64,000 nt of DNA, taken from contig OZ038452.1 in NCBI GenBank assembly GCA_964036195.1, positions 21,959,785 to 22,023,784 on the forward strand, given 5' to 3'. This document shows, one piece after another, positions 21,601-34,000 of the stretch (within the stretch, counting starts at the first letter, position 1; every line of letters begins with the position of its first letter). The DNA comes from Sphaerolaimus hirsutus (Eukaryota > Nematoda > Chromadorea > Monhysterida > Sphaerolaimidae). The notes under the pieces were generated by a model. It did no database searches and was not told the DNA's origin. It saw only the letters and a list, made by a program, of their open reading frames with translations. The position numbers and the translations under genes are program-made.

Positions 21601-23333
21601 TCACAGGTCAGCGAAAGCTACTCGATACAGAGGACCCGGCCGAGCCTGGTACGTGCTACTAGGGACGGCGAAAAAAATTGTTTTTAACGACCCTGTTTTT
21701 AAAAACAACAACATTTTTTTAAAGAAAAAACTACGTTGTTTATAAAACCGTTTTTTAAAGCTCCCAAATATGGTGATGGGTCAACATGTACAGGTATATC
21801 AGACAATTGATTGTACTTTGTGATGTGAAATAATAGCCATACAATGGCTGTGGAGCCATGGGATAACATTATAAATGGTTATTTCTGACAAAAATATCCA
21901 TTTTAATGTGGACTTGTTACGTTTGTCGAATATTCATGACTTCCAACTTCCGGCATGGAATAGTGCTTAATTAAGGTTATAAGAGAAGGCTAATACATTA
22001 ACAGTGATGTTTCACACTGTACAAGTTTGGGGGGAGCACATTGGCTGGGCATTTTATACTACACTAACATATCAGCGCTTATTATGATACAATAGCGTGA
22101 ACAAACGGAAGCTTTCACACTAAAAATGCTTCAAAACCAATGAAAACAACCACCAATGGTAGTGGGTATGTGAAATTGCACGCTTGCGAATAAAAACTGC
22201 ACAACACCTAGTGCATAAGTACAAATATTTTGTTTTGTTTAAAAAACTGTTTCGAAACACACGTTGTGTTTAGAAACAAACATTGGAAAAATAAATAAAA
22301 CGGTAAAAAACATCGGCCATCCCTACGCGCCACATGTTTTTCTCTCTTTGAGTGCGCTAGAATAGGGGGTACACCGTAATTGTTCATTTCACGCGAAATT
22401 TTGAAAGACATGATCGATTATGCGCATGCATGTTTCCATTTAATTCGTTGAAAAATCGGAAAACGGTTTTTATTATTTGATAAAAATTGTTCGTTTATTA
22501 GTTATGCTTCAGTGAAGGTGCAGAAATACGAGAGGTACATATTTTGATGCGCATCCTCTCCTTTGTGCGCTTGTGTCGCTAGTGTGGTCATTCTCACCCT
22601 AGCAACACAAGCGCACAAATTCCGATTTGACGCGCGCTCAAGTTTGTTTTCGAAAATCACACTTTTGTATGGGAAAAACGTCGATAATAGGTGCCCGCCT
22701 GGGCGGTCAAATTTTGTGTGCAGTTTGAAATCTTTAAGTGGACGCGAGTGGGCGGAGTCGAGATGTCTCGTGGTTTACGCGGCCGAAAAATAAAAATAAA
22801 AAGAAACTTGTGCGTGCACTGTAAAAAGTTTATTCCGCGTAACACACGCCTCAGATGCTACACCCTCTAAATGTAATCCAGGGAAACATCACAATTCACT
22901 CATTACAGGTCACTGGCTTCAAACAATGCCAAACCCGGGCAGAGAGGGCGAGCCGGGTCCCAACATGCACCCGCCCGGCTACCACTCCCAACCGATGTAC
23001 GACGGTCCGCCTATATACGGCGGGGGCGGCGGCTTTCCCGGCCCGCACAGGGGTGCCAGGGGCGGGGGCCCCTACCCAATGGGTGGGCCCCCCTTCCGCC
23101 CCAGGGGCTTCCATCCCGGTCCCAGGCCCGGCCCCTACCCGCCATACGCCGATCCCTACGCCATGCCCTACATGGAGCCGTCGCCCTACGGCGTGCCCTA
23201 CGAGGATCTCTACGACCCGAATATGATGCCCGTGGGCGGGGGTAGGGCCAGACGGGGCATGGGCCGTCCCCCCAGGCCGTTTAATCCATATTATGGAGGT
23301 GGGCCCAGACCCAGGGGAAAAGAGTATTGGTGA
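15670..23333 (+). CDS. Protein with three U1-type C2H2 zinc fingers and Gly/Pro-rich tail
   Basis: Exons: 15670-15946, 16513-16577, 18411-18557, 18840-18916, 19279-19382, 21362-21541, 21607-21648, 22909-23333. Phases agree throughout; the exon 3/4 boundary is the least sure. The N-terminus is acidic and Ser/Glu-rich (MDAESTPPDADKV) with a basic SASKRLKTDEPEE that could be a nuclear signal. Three fingers follow, all C-x2-C-x12-H-x5-H as in U1-C, ZNF385 and ZNF346: CILCRAELTTMQQARF HYQGKVH, CASCDAKLTGETAAFE HFMSDEH and CDMCYKTMVGKESAMA HYMSKKH. After DTEDPAEP comes a 140-residue tail rich in Gly, Pro, Tyr and Arg, with GGGGGFPGPHRGARGGG, ending PRPRGKEYW. Fingers of this class bind double-stranded RNA or act in splicing complexes; the tail suggests a nuclear RNA-binding role, which is inference. 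I cannot assign an ortholog. Several introns are mostly MITEs. Confidence 0.85.
16060..16440. mobile_element. Hairpin element of the TTTACAGGGTC family in zinc-finger intron 1
   Basis: Left part has CTGGCATGTAAAAGATCCTG; the right part has TTTACAGGGTCTTTT repeats and ends TTGTCTGGGACTTTCACC. A degenerate relative of the elements that form introns at 59218 and 62151. Confidence 0.55.
16578..18056. repeat. Zinc-finger intron 2: AACTCGATAACTC repeat and unassigned sequence
   Basis: From about 17280 to 17900 the motif AACTCGATAACTCC recurs with GCATTTGAAACTTTGAGAG-type sequence. The same sequences appear in reverse orientation at 39455-39900, so this is a dispersed repeat. 16600-17280 holds no exon that I can support. 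Confidence 0.6.
18057..18239. mobile_element. CACACTAGTT-family MITE
   Basis: Near copy of 3746-3934: GCGCACACTAGTTTTCAC at the left and GTGTGAAAGCTAGTGTGC at the right. Located in zinc-finger intron 2. Confidence 0.85.
18602..18786. mobile_element. CACACTAGTT-family MITE in zinc-finger intron 3
   Basis: GCGTGCACACTAG at the left, CTAGTGTGCG at the right, with the central GTCAACTGCAGTTGAT palindrome. Occupies most of the 282-bp intron. Confidence 0.8.
18959..19251. mobile_element. hAT-like MITE remnant in zinc-finger intron 4
   Basis: Starts ACGGTTCAAGCGGGATCCCG and ends CCGTTTTTGAACCCTA, with degenerate GATCCCG repeats. It makes up about 290 of the 362 bp between exons 4 and 5. Confidence 0.7.
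19440..21320. repeat. CTATCTATC-type element interrupted by a 1.4-kb hairpin transposon
   Basis: The left piece (19440-19675) and right piece (21093-21320) read as one element of the 11060-11437 kind, with CTATCTATC blocks and GAAAAAGCCTATAAATTTTG, split by 19676-21092. Confidence 0.7.
19676..21092. mobile_element. Mutator-like non-autonomous element with ~165-bp terminal inverted repeats
   Basis: The arms (about 19676-19840 and 20928-21092) are complementary over their length and built of GGCCGAGA-like octamers (CTCGGCCGTGGACA and relatives). Ends are GGTAGGGACCCTTTTCGG and the complement of GGTTAACACCCTTTTCGG. A 9-bp target duplication CTATATTTC flanks it (19667-19675 and 21093-21101). Long inverted repeats with a 9-bp duplication are typical of Mutator-like elements. 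The interior (19840-20928) holds repeats of the TAAACGTAAA kind and no transposase. It sits in zinc-finger intron 5. Confidence 0.85.
21660..22325. mobile_element. hAT-like MITE in zinc-finger intron 7
   Basis: Starts TAGGGACGGCG and ends ACATCGGCCATCCCTA, with A/T-runs such as GTTTTTAAAAACAAC at both ends. The flanking octamers CGTGCTAC and CGCGCCAC agree at 6 of 8 bases. It begins only 11 bp after the exon 7 donor. Confidence 0.75.
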
Positions 23334-23426
23334 CGATTGTTTTGTTTTGTTTGGATTATCAAAAGTCATTAGACTATGACGGGATCAAGTTTGAAACGGT
23401 TTTGTTTACGTGAAAATATGTATCGT

Positions 23427-23870
23427 ATTTGCTTCATTATCCCCCTGGGGAATTTTTTTTTCCTCAGCTTTTTTTAGGGGGGGGGGGGTTATTCGAGGGG
23501 GAATTATTATTTCGTCAGTATTTTCAAGCATGTTTCTATCATCTCATTTCACGAAACATGCTTTATTAACAGTTTAACACAATATTGGCCCCACACACGC
23601 TAGTTGACATCGACACCAAATGTCAACTGGTTCCATTCCTAATTCAAAGATTGCGTTTGAAGGTCGTTCGTTCACTCGTCAGCAAGCTTTGAATCGGGAT
23701 CGGCACCAGTTGACATTTGGTGTTGATGTCAACTGGCGTGTGGGGGCCCAACGTGCCATTTTTGTAAAAAAGGCACAAGAAATTTATCAAATCTCTTAAG
23801 AGGGAATTATTCAAGGGGGATTATTTCCCCACTCATTTTACAGGGGGGAACTATTCAAGCATATGCGGTA
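23427..23870. mobile_element. CCGTATTT-type element with GGGGAATTATT core, hosting a CACACTAGTT MITE
   Basis: GTATTTGCTTCATTATCCCC at the left and AAGCATATGCGGTATTTAAA at the right, with GGGGAATTATT blocks between. The MITE at 23588-23749 is inserted in its middle. Confidence 0.65.
23588..23749. mobile_element. CACACGCTAGTTGAC-ended foldback MITE
   Basis: Left CCCCACACACGCTAGTTGAC and right GTCAACTGGCGTGTGGGG are complementary. The CCAAATGTCAACTGG and CCAGTTGACATTTGG blocks are inverted inside. Located just beyond the zinc-finger gene stop. Confidence 0.8.
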
Positions 23871-24557
23871 TTTAAATTTTTGTCTCGCCACTGTCGTTTG
23901 AGTTCATTCCTTGGTTTTAGTGGGGGGTTTTGCGCCCGGCTTTTAATTCTACCGTAGGAGAGGGATATGCTGTTTAGCAAGATCAAACGATTCTTACACA
24001 GCTGTGTTATCGTAGCTGTTACAAGTTTGTTTCTCTGTTCCGCATGTAGCCATTATTGTTTGTACCCATGTATGTTCATGTCCATGTATTCTATCTGTGT
24101 ATGAATCTACTGATAAATATAATAATTGGTTTTTACTGTTGCGTATGATTTAGCGGTGTTATTTAAAGGCGCTAAACGGCGGATGCGTAATTTTAAAATG
24201 TCTTCATGCTAATTTCTTTTCTGGTTTTCACCTTGCGCCCGTCTACATGGGATGAGCAGTAGGGTTGGGAATTTTAAAATTTTCGGTTCCGGTTCTCGGT
24301 TCTCGGTTCCAAAAGATTTCGGTTCGGGTATCGGTTCTCGGTTCCTGAAAATTTTCGGTTCCGGTTCTCGGTTCGGTTCTTTAACTCGGTTCCGGTTCGG
24401 TTCTTTCGGTTCTAAAATGATCAAAATTTCGGTTCCGGGTAATAAAATAACCGGGTATCGGGTAATAATCGTCTGAACAACAGAAAAACAATATACCCAA
24501 TTTTACATGTGTAAGTACATTGGTTGGATATTTCATACTACTGGAGCATATCACAGC

Positions 24558-24990
24558 CAGGGACGTATCCAGGATTTTTGAGCGGGGGGGGCTGCTTGTT
24601 TACGGAGGCCGGCGAGGGGGGGGGGGGCTCAGCCCCCCCCCCCTAAAATTTTAGCTACATAGTGGCGGAATGGCGCCATGGCGCTGGCGCCATTAGTAGT
24701 CGCCACGCCATGGCGCCATCGGCGTTGGCGTCAGCGCCATGGAAGTATGGAACGCTGTATATGTATGTAAATATACATACAAAACAGCAAAAACACAACA
24801 AAAATACAAAGATGCCACATGAGCAAATCGGATGATAATACCTTATGTCTGGTGAAGAATGCGTGCTTGCGCGCAAAATTTTTACGCTGACGTTGAAAAA
24901 ATCGAATTTTCCGGTCACTTTCTGGTCTCGCCCCGGAAGGGGGGGGGCTGCAGCCCCCCCCCGCCCCCCCCCCCCCTGGATACGGCCCTG
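24558..24990. mobile_element. Nested hAT-like MITE, CAGGGACGTATCCAGG ends
   Basis: Ends CAGGGACGTATCCAGG and CCTGGATACGGCCCTG; perfect 8-bp duplication ATCACAGC (24550-24557 and 24991-24998). The interior has long G and C runs and a GGCGCCA-rich block. Inserted in 24260-25766. Confidence 0.93.
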
Positions 24991-25279
24991 ATCACAGCTT
25001 ATTATTTCATGGTAGAATGCAGAAATCAGAGTTGTTAGATAAATACTGGTATTTAAAAAAAGTGTAAAAGCAAACATATATGTTTTCTGTACTTGTGTAC
25101 TTTCAAAAAGTACACGAGTAAATGAGTATTGGTATTTTTTTCTGGAGAAAACGTAAATGTATTTATGTAGTATGAGAGTGAGTACGCGTATTATTTTGAG
25201 TAAAAACATAAATAACTTTTGCCAATTACGGTTATAACTGCCACAAAACCAATGAAAACTACTACCAGTGATAATGTGT

Positions 25280-25468
25280 ATACTGCAGCGACATTACACC
25301 TTACAATGAAATCTACCATATCCCATCTGAATAAACGAACATACATAAAAAAATTTCATCATATTTATCAAAGCAATTTGATAAATATGATGAAATTTTT
25401 TATGTTTGTTCTTTTATTCAGGTGGGATATGGTAGATTTCATTGTAAGGTATAATGTCGCTGGAGTAT
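25280..25468. repeat. Hairpin inverted repeat, ~90-bp arms
   Basis: TACTGCAGCGACATTACACC through the loop near 25373 returns as the complement, ending ATAATGTCGCTGGAGTA. CATATCCCATCTGAATAAA and its inverse lie in the arms. It is inside the hAT-like element 24260-25766. Confidence 0.85.
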
Positions 25469-25774
25469 ATGTGAAATTACACGCTCCCGCGCAATCATTT
25501 TGCAAACAGATGAATTTTGCAATTCTGAACTCGCACCAAGATGTTCAGCTGCTGTTTAAAGGCTTAGATGTAGGTGTTGAAGAAACGCTGTTTAAAAACT
25601 TTAAGATTCCTACTAAATTTCGGTTCTTTCGGGTATTTACTTCGGTTCCGGGTATAAGTGCCGGTGCTCGGTTCCGGTTCGGTTCTCAAGCTCGGTTCCG
25701 GTTCTCGGTTCCAAAATAATACGCGGTTCTCGGTTCGGTTCGGTTCGGTTCGGTTCCCCAACCCTAATGAGCAG

Positions 25775-28085
25775 TTCTGCAGCGGCATTTGTGTTGCCCC
25801 ATAGTTTCCAACTCTCGCTATATACCTTGAAACATCACTGCAACAGACATTTTGGACTGTTTTTACGTTGTGGTCAAATTTGGCGATAGTCTCTGCACGA
25901 GCGGGTTCGGTTTCGGTGAAATTACGCAGATTACAGCTTAAAGCGAATTTCAATGGAAATGTTATAGCTCCAGAGAGCCGATGTCGGTTTTTTAGTTTGT
26001 CACCTGTCTGGGTGGTATTGCTTACAGCAACAAGATGTGTTTTGTAATCGAGTTATTAAAACGAAAAATTAAAATGTTTTGATGTTGGTAATGGATCAAA
26101 TTGAATCATTTCACCAATCTGACTCTTGCTTACATGTCGTTCATGTTCTCGATACGGTAGGTTCCACATCACGGTTCCACATCGGCCAGTATCCCCCGCA
26201 TTAGAAATTTTTTCAAATAGGTTTTTTGATAAGAATGATTTATAACCCTAGTAATGATAGTGCTATGGTGCTGACCCGCTAGCGCTTTGAAAAACGTTGT
26301 GCCACGCTGTATTCCCCCTACAAACGCCGCGCTTTTGCCGCTTGACTCCCAAATCATTATTTATCGCAACTTGCGATCATATTTTCATGCAAATATAAAA
26401 AGGTACAATATGCGAAATATGCCAAACATTGTTTCGATGGACACAGTGCGCTGGGACGAAATCTGGGCGACACGGCAAATATTTAGGTAGACAAACAAAG
26501 ATTGTAAGATGCTGATAAGCTTGTTCTTCGCTCGCGCGTACTGTTCATCATTTCGCCGGATCTGATAAATGGTGACACCAGAAATTAGCGACAAAGCAAT
26601 GTTCCGATTATTTTTCGGAACTGATAAATTTTGCCTTTCTAACTATAAATCATAGATTTTTCCGAAAAATGGAATTTGTGGTGGGTCCTAGTAAATGGTC
26701 CTGATGTGTCTGTTTATAGAGAGGGTCCTATTTCTGTTTTATTCTTAGACAAAATTAAATTCCCCCTAGTATTTTGCACTGAATCGAAAGTTCGTCGAGT
26801 TTCTGTTTCTTTTCAAAAATTTTGTGCCAATGCTGCTAGTTGACATAACGAAATTGGCGGTTGAGCCGGGTACTGCGTAATTTTTGAAAAAAATTGAGTG
26901 AATTGCCTGTGGGATGCAGAGTTGTTATATTTACTGAACTTATTTCAAATTTTGTGTATCGTATTTCCTCGAAATACCCCTCCTTGAATTGATCTCCCCT
27001 TGAAATACCTCAGGTATTGGGGAAAAAATACCCCCCCCTCAAAATACCCTTATTTGGAATAAGGTACATCATGCATGCAATGAACATGTACATATTTATA
27101 GCTGCGATTTGATATCACAGCTATACACAGACTGTTCGTGTAACAATCTATGGTAATGTGACCAAAATATATCCTTTTTGGTCACATTTGTGACGTTTTG
27201 GGTATGTAAATAAAGTAAATACCACCGCTCAACATTTTCACTCTGAAAAAATTAACCCTATGGCGGTATTTCAAGGAAATATGGTATGTAAAATACTTTT
27301 TTGTACTCGCCCCTGAGTACAGAAAATGTGAATATTTGTTTACCTCTACCCATGAGTACATGTGAGTATTGAGTAAATTACTTTTTTCTCCAGAAAAATG
27401 TAAAAATGAGTAATTTTCCCCCGGGAAATGTAAAAGTGAGTAATTTTCGTTTTATTATATGCAAAAACTGGTACTTTTTGATGAAAACGTAAAATTGACC
27501 ACTTTTTACACGTGAAAACTATTTCTACCCTGGAAGACAACAGATATCCTTTTTAAATAATTATTAGGTATTTCTACAGGGAAATGATATGATTTCTTCA
27601 AGGTTTCTTCATTTTAGAAACAAAAATTGCAATTTGTATTTTCTAAAATACATTTTCTGTACCTATGTACATTTAAAAGTACACGTACAGGTACCTAAAA
27701 CGTATATGTAAATGTACCCAGTACTCGAGTATACGTATTTTTTGAGTAAACGTACCTAAATACATTTCCTACCCTAGCCTGGACTGCAAATATTTATGCC
27801 GACCAGTTGTGCGAGCATGATCTCTTATCGCAGCTGCATTGATAATAGCACAACTGATTACGTCACGTCGGTGGGGCACGCGCTTGATAGGAAGCAATTG
27901 GGTAGTTATCACTGCCAACTAGGTTCAAAAAGCGCGTGATAGATAACTTCCCGCTATTTAGTTAGCACTGGGCCGATTCAATTCCGCACGTTTCTCTCTC
28001 CTCCCCGTTTTTCCCATGTCGCTATTTTCGCAGTCTCGAGTAATTTTTACATAATAAATAATTGACGGGAATTATTGAACTGGAA
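25775..28085. other. Intergenic region with repeats, no gene seen
   Basis: Contains a CCTCGAAATACCCC-type element (about 26957-27285) and a TAAACGTAAA / GAGTAAA-type repeat (about 27285-27775). Nothing protein-like or RNA-like is recognisable in 25775-26950 or 27780-28085. Confidence 0.5.
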
Positions 28086-31000
28086 ATGTCCGCCGAAAAT
28101 GGAATCACCGATGGAGTGAACGATGCTGCGGTTGGAAAAATTAAGGTTGGCGAAAATTTGGTCAGAAAGTCGCTTGCGCCCTGTTTGCTTCGATGCTTTG
28201 CGTCAATTTCAATTTTGTTTAAAGGTTTTGTTTGGATACCAGGGCCATGGGGCGATTCTGAAAGTTGAGAAGTGAAAAAGTTGAAAATTTAGTGGTAAGT
28301 AAATCTTTGAATGAAAATTAAATTTAGTGACAATTTAAATTGTGTGAGGCAAGTGAAAGGTTAAAAACTTAAACATTACTTGTCACTTGTCATTTTCTTT
28401 CACTTTTCACTTAAAAATTGGTTCTTACTTCTCAACTCGTCACCTGGTACTCTGCGGCTTGCTGCGCTGACTTGTGTTCCATGTCTATTCTAATTGCTAT
28501 CGATGTTTTATGATTTGAAAAGTATCGTCGTGACGGCCGCTGGAAACTGTTTAATTTTACAAGTGTTTACTAATATTTAAGACACCCACCCCGAAAACGA
28601 GTTGATCTTTTTCACAGTAAACGTAAATACGTTTTGATTATTGAACATGAAATGCCCATGTAAGTTCCTAATTCGAATTAAACGCATGAAAAACAGTATT
28701 GCCTCCTTTCCAAACTAACGTGTTCCCGTTCTCAATGATAGATATTGCTTAAATAGCCCGATCGCATGCGAGCCCTGAAAATTTCGCATAACACGCTCCA
28801 TTTTCAATTTTTTTAAATTTTTATTTTCTGTCTATATTTTTTATTTTTTTGTTGAGCAGCTCGAAGTTCACAGTGAGTCGCCTGGCAGAAGAATGAGCGA
28901 ACCGGCCAAAATGAACTCTGCGCTGCACATGGAAAGTAACAACAACGTCATGTCAGACTTTGATGGTTTTAAGGTATACTCGGTGGACCGTGATACCCTA
29001 AACTCATCTATTCATGTCTCCCGTTGGAAGCGTGCCAATGATAGAGCATGCGATTTTTGTAAAAAAAGTAGAAAAATTCAGTGTTGTGAATGCGTTTGCA
29101 TATAAATAACATCATAAGAACACTGGATTTTTCAACTTTTTATGACCGCGTGCTCTAATTAATTGGCAGCATGGCACGCTTCCAGCGTGAACCACACGTG
29201 CAAGGTGGAGAAGTCACTAGAGTATATTTTCTATGGCATTACTAACCATTCGTGTGCTGTCTATTCATGGGGGTGTTCGTTACGAGGGACCTTTTTTGAC
29301 CAAATACTTGATTACGCGAACCCGACACGGGTAATGATAGAATAGAGCTATCGATCAAATTTTTTTAGTCAGCGCTCGCTAATATATGAAGCACATTGAC
29401 ATGCGCAGCGTATAAGTACAAATTCAATTGGTTGAGCTCCACGAAAACGTGTCCGGCTAATTAAAGATCGTCCAAGGGGCAGTCCGAGCCCTGTAAAGTG
29501 TAAAGTGAAGTGTCAAATGTCATGAAAAATGTCAATCGAAACAAAAACGAAAAAAAATTATTACTGAACTTTGCATGATAATTGACAAATTTGTATGACA
29601 CTTAAATGACATTTGACACTTAACTTTACACTTTACAGGGGTTGGGACTGCCGCCAGTTGTATCCCTTCTGTTTTTACTGCTCTCTCGCCATATTGTGCC
29701 TATGCACACTAGCTGACAACCGAAAATTTCAAAACAGATACCTAAATCAATTTTGAAAACATTTGAGTTAACCATCATGCATTATTTAAATATCCATCAA
29801 GTGTTCTTGACGGAATACACATTTCAGCAAACTCGACATGTGTTTAAAACGGACTTAAAAGATTTTGAAAATTTCCATTGTCAACTAGTTCGCGTAGGAC
29901 CACCATTCCACATTGATTAGCGGGCCAAAACTGCGTTCTTTTACTTCTCAGCGTCACCACGGCTACTTTGGGGACGAGCTGCGCAAGTCGAACAGCAAGG
30001 CGAACTTGATTTTTGTGCTGCCCGAGAAGGTGGGCGTGCTGGCCAAAGCGCTCAAACCGTTCGAGGTGGGTAAGCTAAGCGGTGAACTTTTTGTCAGTGG
30101 TCTGCCAGATAGTATGTAAACACAATGCAATGGCCACACACACACTAGTTGACATCGCAAATAAATGTCAACTGAGTGTCAACTAAAGGAACATAAAAAT
30201 TAAAGCATCACATTAAATTAAACTTAACGGAAGCAATGAAAGTTGAGTGTCACAGTATAAAATTAACCATGTTCTAACACATATTAAAGTTGAAATCAAA
30301 GAATTAACCAAAATTTTGTTGACACAAATTTTGACATCAACTAGTGTCGGCGTCACTTTCGTGCCGCTTGTGACGTCCTTTAATTGCAATCACTGATCAA
30401 TTTGATTATTGTGAGGAAACATTTACAGGAGAACAGCGTCACGCTGCATCACATCGAATCGCGCCCGTCGCGCCGTTTTAACAACGCCTATGATTTCTTT
30501 GTCGAATGTGACTCGGATGAAAAGGGACTGTCGAAGGTGATAAGCGAATTCATTGAAAGCTGTGTGCTGTTCAAAGCTCACAAAATGTTATTATTTTTTT
30601 ATTAACTCCGCAGACGGTGAACACACTGCGCGATGTATCGTTGGATATGGTCGTCAAACTGCATGACCCGCATCCCGACATTCAAGGTGACTAACTTTGG
30701 TAGTTATGGAAAGTTTTATGAAAAATATATTTCAAATTTTCGCTAGTCGAATTTTTATATAACGTAAAAATTCGAACATTCGTCATCCAAAAATTCGTTT
30801 TCGAAGCATTGTTTTGAAGTTGGGTTTATAATTTTCCCAAATACCCCATGATTGTACCCTCACTAGTAATGTAAAAGCGCCATAGCGCTGGGCCCTGGCG
30901 CTAGCGCCAAAGCAAAACGCGCCATGGCGCTTGGTGCTATTTTGATGTGGCGCGATTCACGTTGGCGCTAGGGGTCGGATACTAGCCCTCACTATGGTGG

Positions 31001-34000
31001 GCCCCTGGCCACTTTACATCCTGGACACTTTACATTCTTCCACAACGCGACAGTTTACATCCTATGGTACATTCTGTAGGAAATTGTGTGTCTGTTGTAC
31101 TTGAACATTTTCAGTTCGATTTCAATTCATTTCCCACTTGCCGCACAAATCAAATTCCGATGCATGCCAATACCTTTGTGCCAATACCCATGCTGATTTT
31201 GTGGAGCCATGGATGCACTAAATTTTTCACGTCTGTTGCATGACCCTTGAATGCAAAGTGTGCAAAAAGTAAAGGGTGATACATTCTTTTTACCTGTTGT
31301 TAACAGGTACTGTGGAATGTAAAGTGTCCAAATACAGAGAATGTGAACTGACTAGGATGTGAACTGACGCTAGCTCACTATGGTGATGTTTATCTAAAAA
31401 AATTCTTGGAAATCACCTCATGCAGTAATTCAATCTGAAGACTAATTTTATCATTCCATCACTGCTCCCTCCCTCGCTCACAGATTCGGTGCCGTGGTTC
31501 CCGAAACGCATCAGCGAGCTGGACGAGTTCGCTAACAGGGTGCTGTCCTACGGCTCCGAGCTGGACGCCGACCACCCCGGCTTCACCGACAAAACTTACA
31601 GGGAGCGCAGGAAGGAGTTTGCCGATATTGCCATCAATTATAGACAGTTCGTTTGTTTGATCACTGAATTTGATTTCATGAACTTAATTTTCAGTGCGCC
31701 GTAATTGGACCCCTACAGCATCTGGTGGCTGTTGATGGAATGGCACCAAAATGCGTCATAGATAGTGGCGCTTGGCGCCCTTTTATCTGCTTCCATGTAG
31801 TAAAGCAGCGCCTTGTCGTTGAAATACCCCTCGTCCTTCGCCTCGTTTTACCCCCCGCCCCCCCCCCGAGGGGTATTTCGAGGTTAGGTATATTCACCAT
31901 CCTTCCCTGTGCCCTTTCGTGTCCGGCGCGATTTTCTTGGGTAGCTCCGTGGCGAACTTTGGCACTCATCGCCAGTTTCCGGACTACCACGTTTCTTTAT
32001 GGCGCTTTTTTATGTATACACTCACCCCTTTTCTCCCGCAGTGGCCAACCGCTTCCAAACGTGGAATACAGCGATGAAGAAATCCAAACATGGCGGACGA
32101 TCTACGACGAACTTATAAAGTTGTACCCGACGCACGCGTGCGCAGAGTTCAATTTCAACTTCCCACTGCTGCAGACGAACTGCGGCTATGGCAGGGATTG
32201 CATACCGCAACTCAGGGATGTCAGCAGATTTTTGAAAGGTTTGGGGATTGGTGGATTTTTGGGTGTATATTTCTGGTGGGGTGCTATTTAGTTCGCAGTT
32301 CTATGCATTTTTGATTGTTTAACAAATGACAAGTGACAATGTCTTTGAGGCCTCCCCCAGGCACACTTGTTGACAACAGAAATTTTCCAAACATATAAAT
32401 AGGTAGACGATAAATCCGTTTTAACCACATTTGTAGAGTTGTTAATAGTACTGAACTTTTTCAAAGTAAATGTAAATGTAAAGTATTTGCTTTTCACTCA
32501 ACAATGAGTGCAGTAAACGTAAAGTACAATTTTTTTGCATTTACCGTACTCATGTATAAACGTGAGTAAAATACTTTTTTTTCATTTTTAAAACGTAAAA
32601 GTGAGTAGTTTTGAGAAAATATACAGTCAAAATCGGTAATTTTCGAACTTTTTTTGCCAATTTTCACCATCTAATTCACTAGTTCATCTGCTTTTTGCCA
32701 AGTTTCAGCTATTTTTGACTATATATGTGCTTAGGTTTACAAAATTGTGACTTTTTTCCCCACTTTGAGCTTCTTTCTTAGTTTTTGTTCTTCTATGCCT
32801 TGAAAAAGTGGTATGAATGCCTATATGAAATACGTTTTTTGTACTTGCGTACTTACAAAAAGTACACATGTAAGTGAGTACCGGTATTTTTTGGGAGGAA
32901 ACGTGAACGTATTTACACTGTATAATACACGAGTATACCATAGTTGTTAAAACGTTTTTACTTTTTCTCGATAAATACATACCGTATTTCCTCGAAACAC
33001 CCCCCCCCCCCTTGAAATACCCCCCCCCACCCCTCGTTTGACCCCCCCCCCCCTCTCGAGACCACTATGAAACAATCACCCCCCCTCGAAATACCCCCCC
33101 CCCCCAGATTGAGTGTAAAGAGAACGTACATGACAAATACTGCAGTTTGTGTTCTGCGAAGTGCAGAACACACGTTTAAAACGAGTAATGTTGGAATCAC
33201 GTGAGAACAGTGTATATACCATCTACGTAAATACTAATATTAGTATACAGGAGTTGATACATGTCAGTTATTGATGCATTGTCTACCCCAGCGCACATCA
33301 CAAACCACGATTTTTGTACTAGGATTTCAAAAAACTTCCTGTGAAATAATAACCCCCCCTCGAAATACCCCCTCGTTTAACCCCCCCCCCTCTCGGGAGC
33401 ACTATGAAACAATCACCCCCCGGGGGTATTTCGAGGAAATACGGTATACTCGAGTACTAAGTAAATACATTAACGTTTCCTCCAGAAAAAAAACCGGTAC
33501 TAACTTATTCGTGTATTTTTTGAAAGTACGCCAGTACAAAAAAACGTATTTCAGAAAGGCTTTTATATTGGATTTTTCAAGGGGGAAAAAGGGAGAAAAA
33601 AGCTATAAAATAGGTAAAAATATCCAAAAATACCTTTAAAAGAAGGCAAAGCGCATTAACTTGTGAATTTGATGTAAAATGTCATGAAATTATAAAATGT
33701 CTGGCGAAAAAAGGAAGAAAATTGGCGATTTGCATGACACTTTACTGTTGAACAGGGACTGGATGTGCGCCCGGTCTTCGCACAGTAAGATCCAATCAGC
33801 TGTAACTTGAGCTGTAATAAGATTAACAGCTGTAACTAACTGCAAATACATGTCAGACTGCACGGGCTTCACTCTGCGACCAGTGGCCGGTCTTCTGTCA
33901 TCGAGGGACTTTCTCGCCGGGCTGTCTTGCCGCGTTTTCCACTCCACCCAGTACATCCGCCACCCCAGCAAACCGATGTACACCCCAGAGCCGTGAGTTA

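Larger units (their letters stand above)
24260..25766. mobile_element. hAT-like element with CGGTTC-repeat core
   Basis: Starts TAGGGTTGGGAATTTT and ends GGTTCCCCAACCCTA. Perfect 8-bp duplication ATGAGCAG (24252-24259 and 25767-25774). The ends are made of CGGTTCCGGTTCTCGG-type repeats and the middle contains other insertions. Confidence 0.92.

Noticed and set aside
22896..23369. 157-residue minus-strand frame opposite the last zinc-finger exon
   Set aside because: Shadow of the Gly/Pro-rich plus-strand exon, which is joined in phase to the fingers.
29163..29345. Open frame near a CAG acceptor in PAH intron 2
   Set aside because: Phase does not fit exons 2 and 3 and a stop appears at once in the required frame.
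33755..33791. Candidate PAH exon reading GLDVRPVFA between an AACAG acceptor and a GTAAGA donor
   Set aside because: It looks like the conserved TGFxLRPVAG but is out of phase with exon 7. The true exon 33857-33992 carries the full [20 protein letters not shown] in phase.
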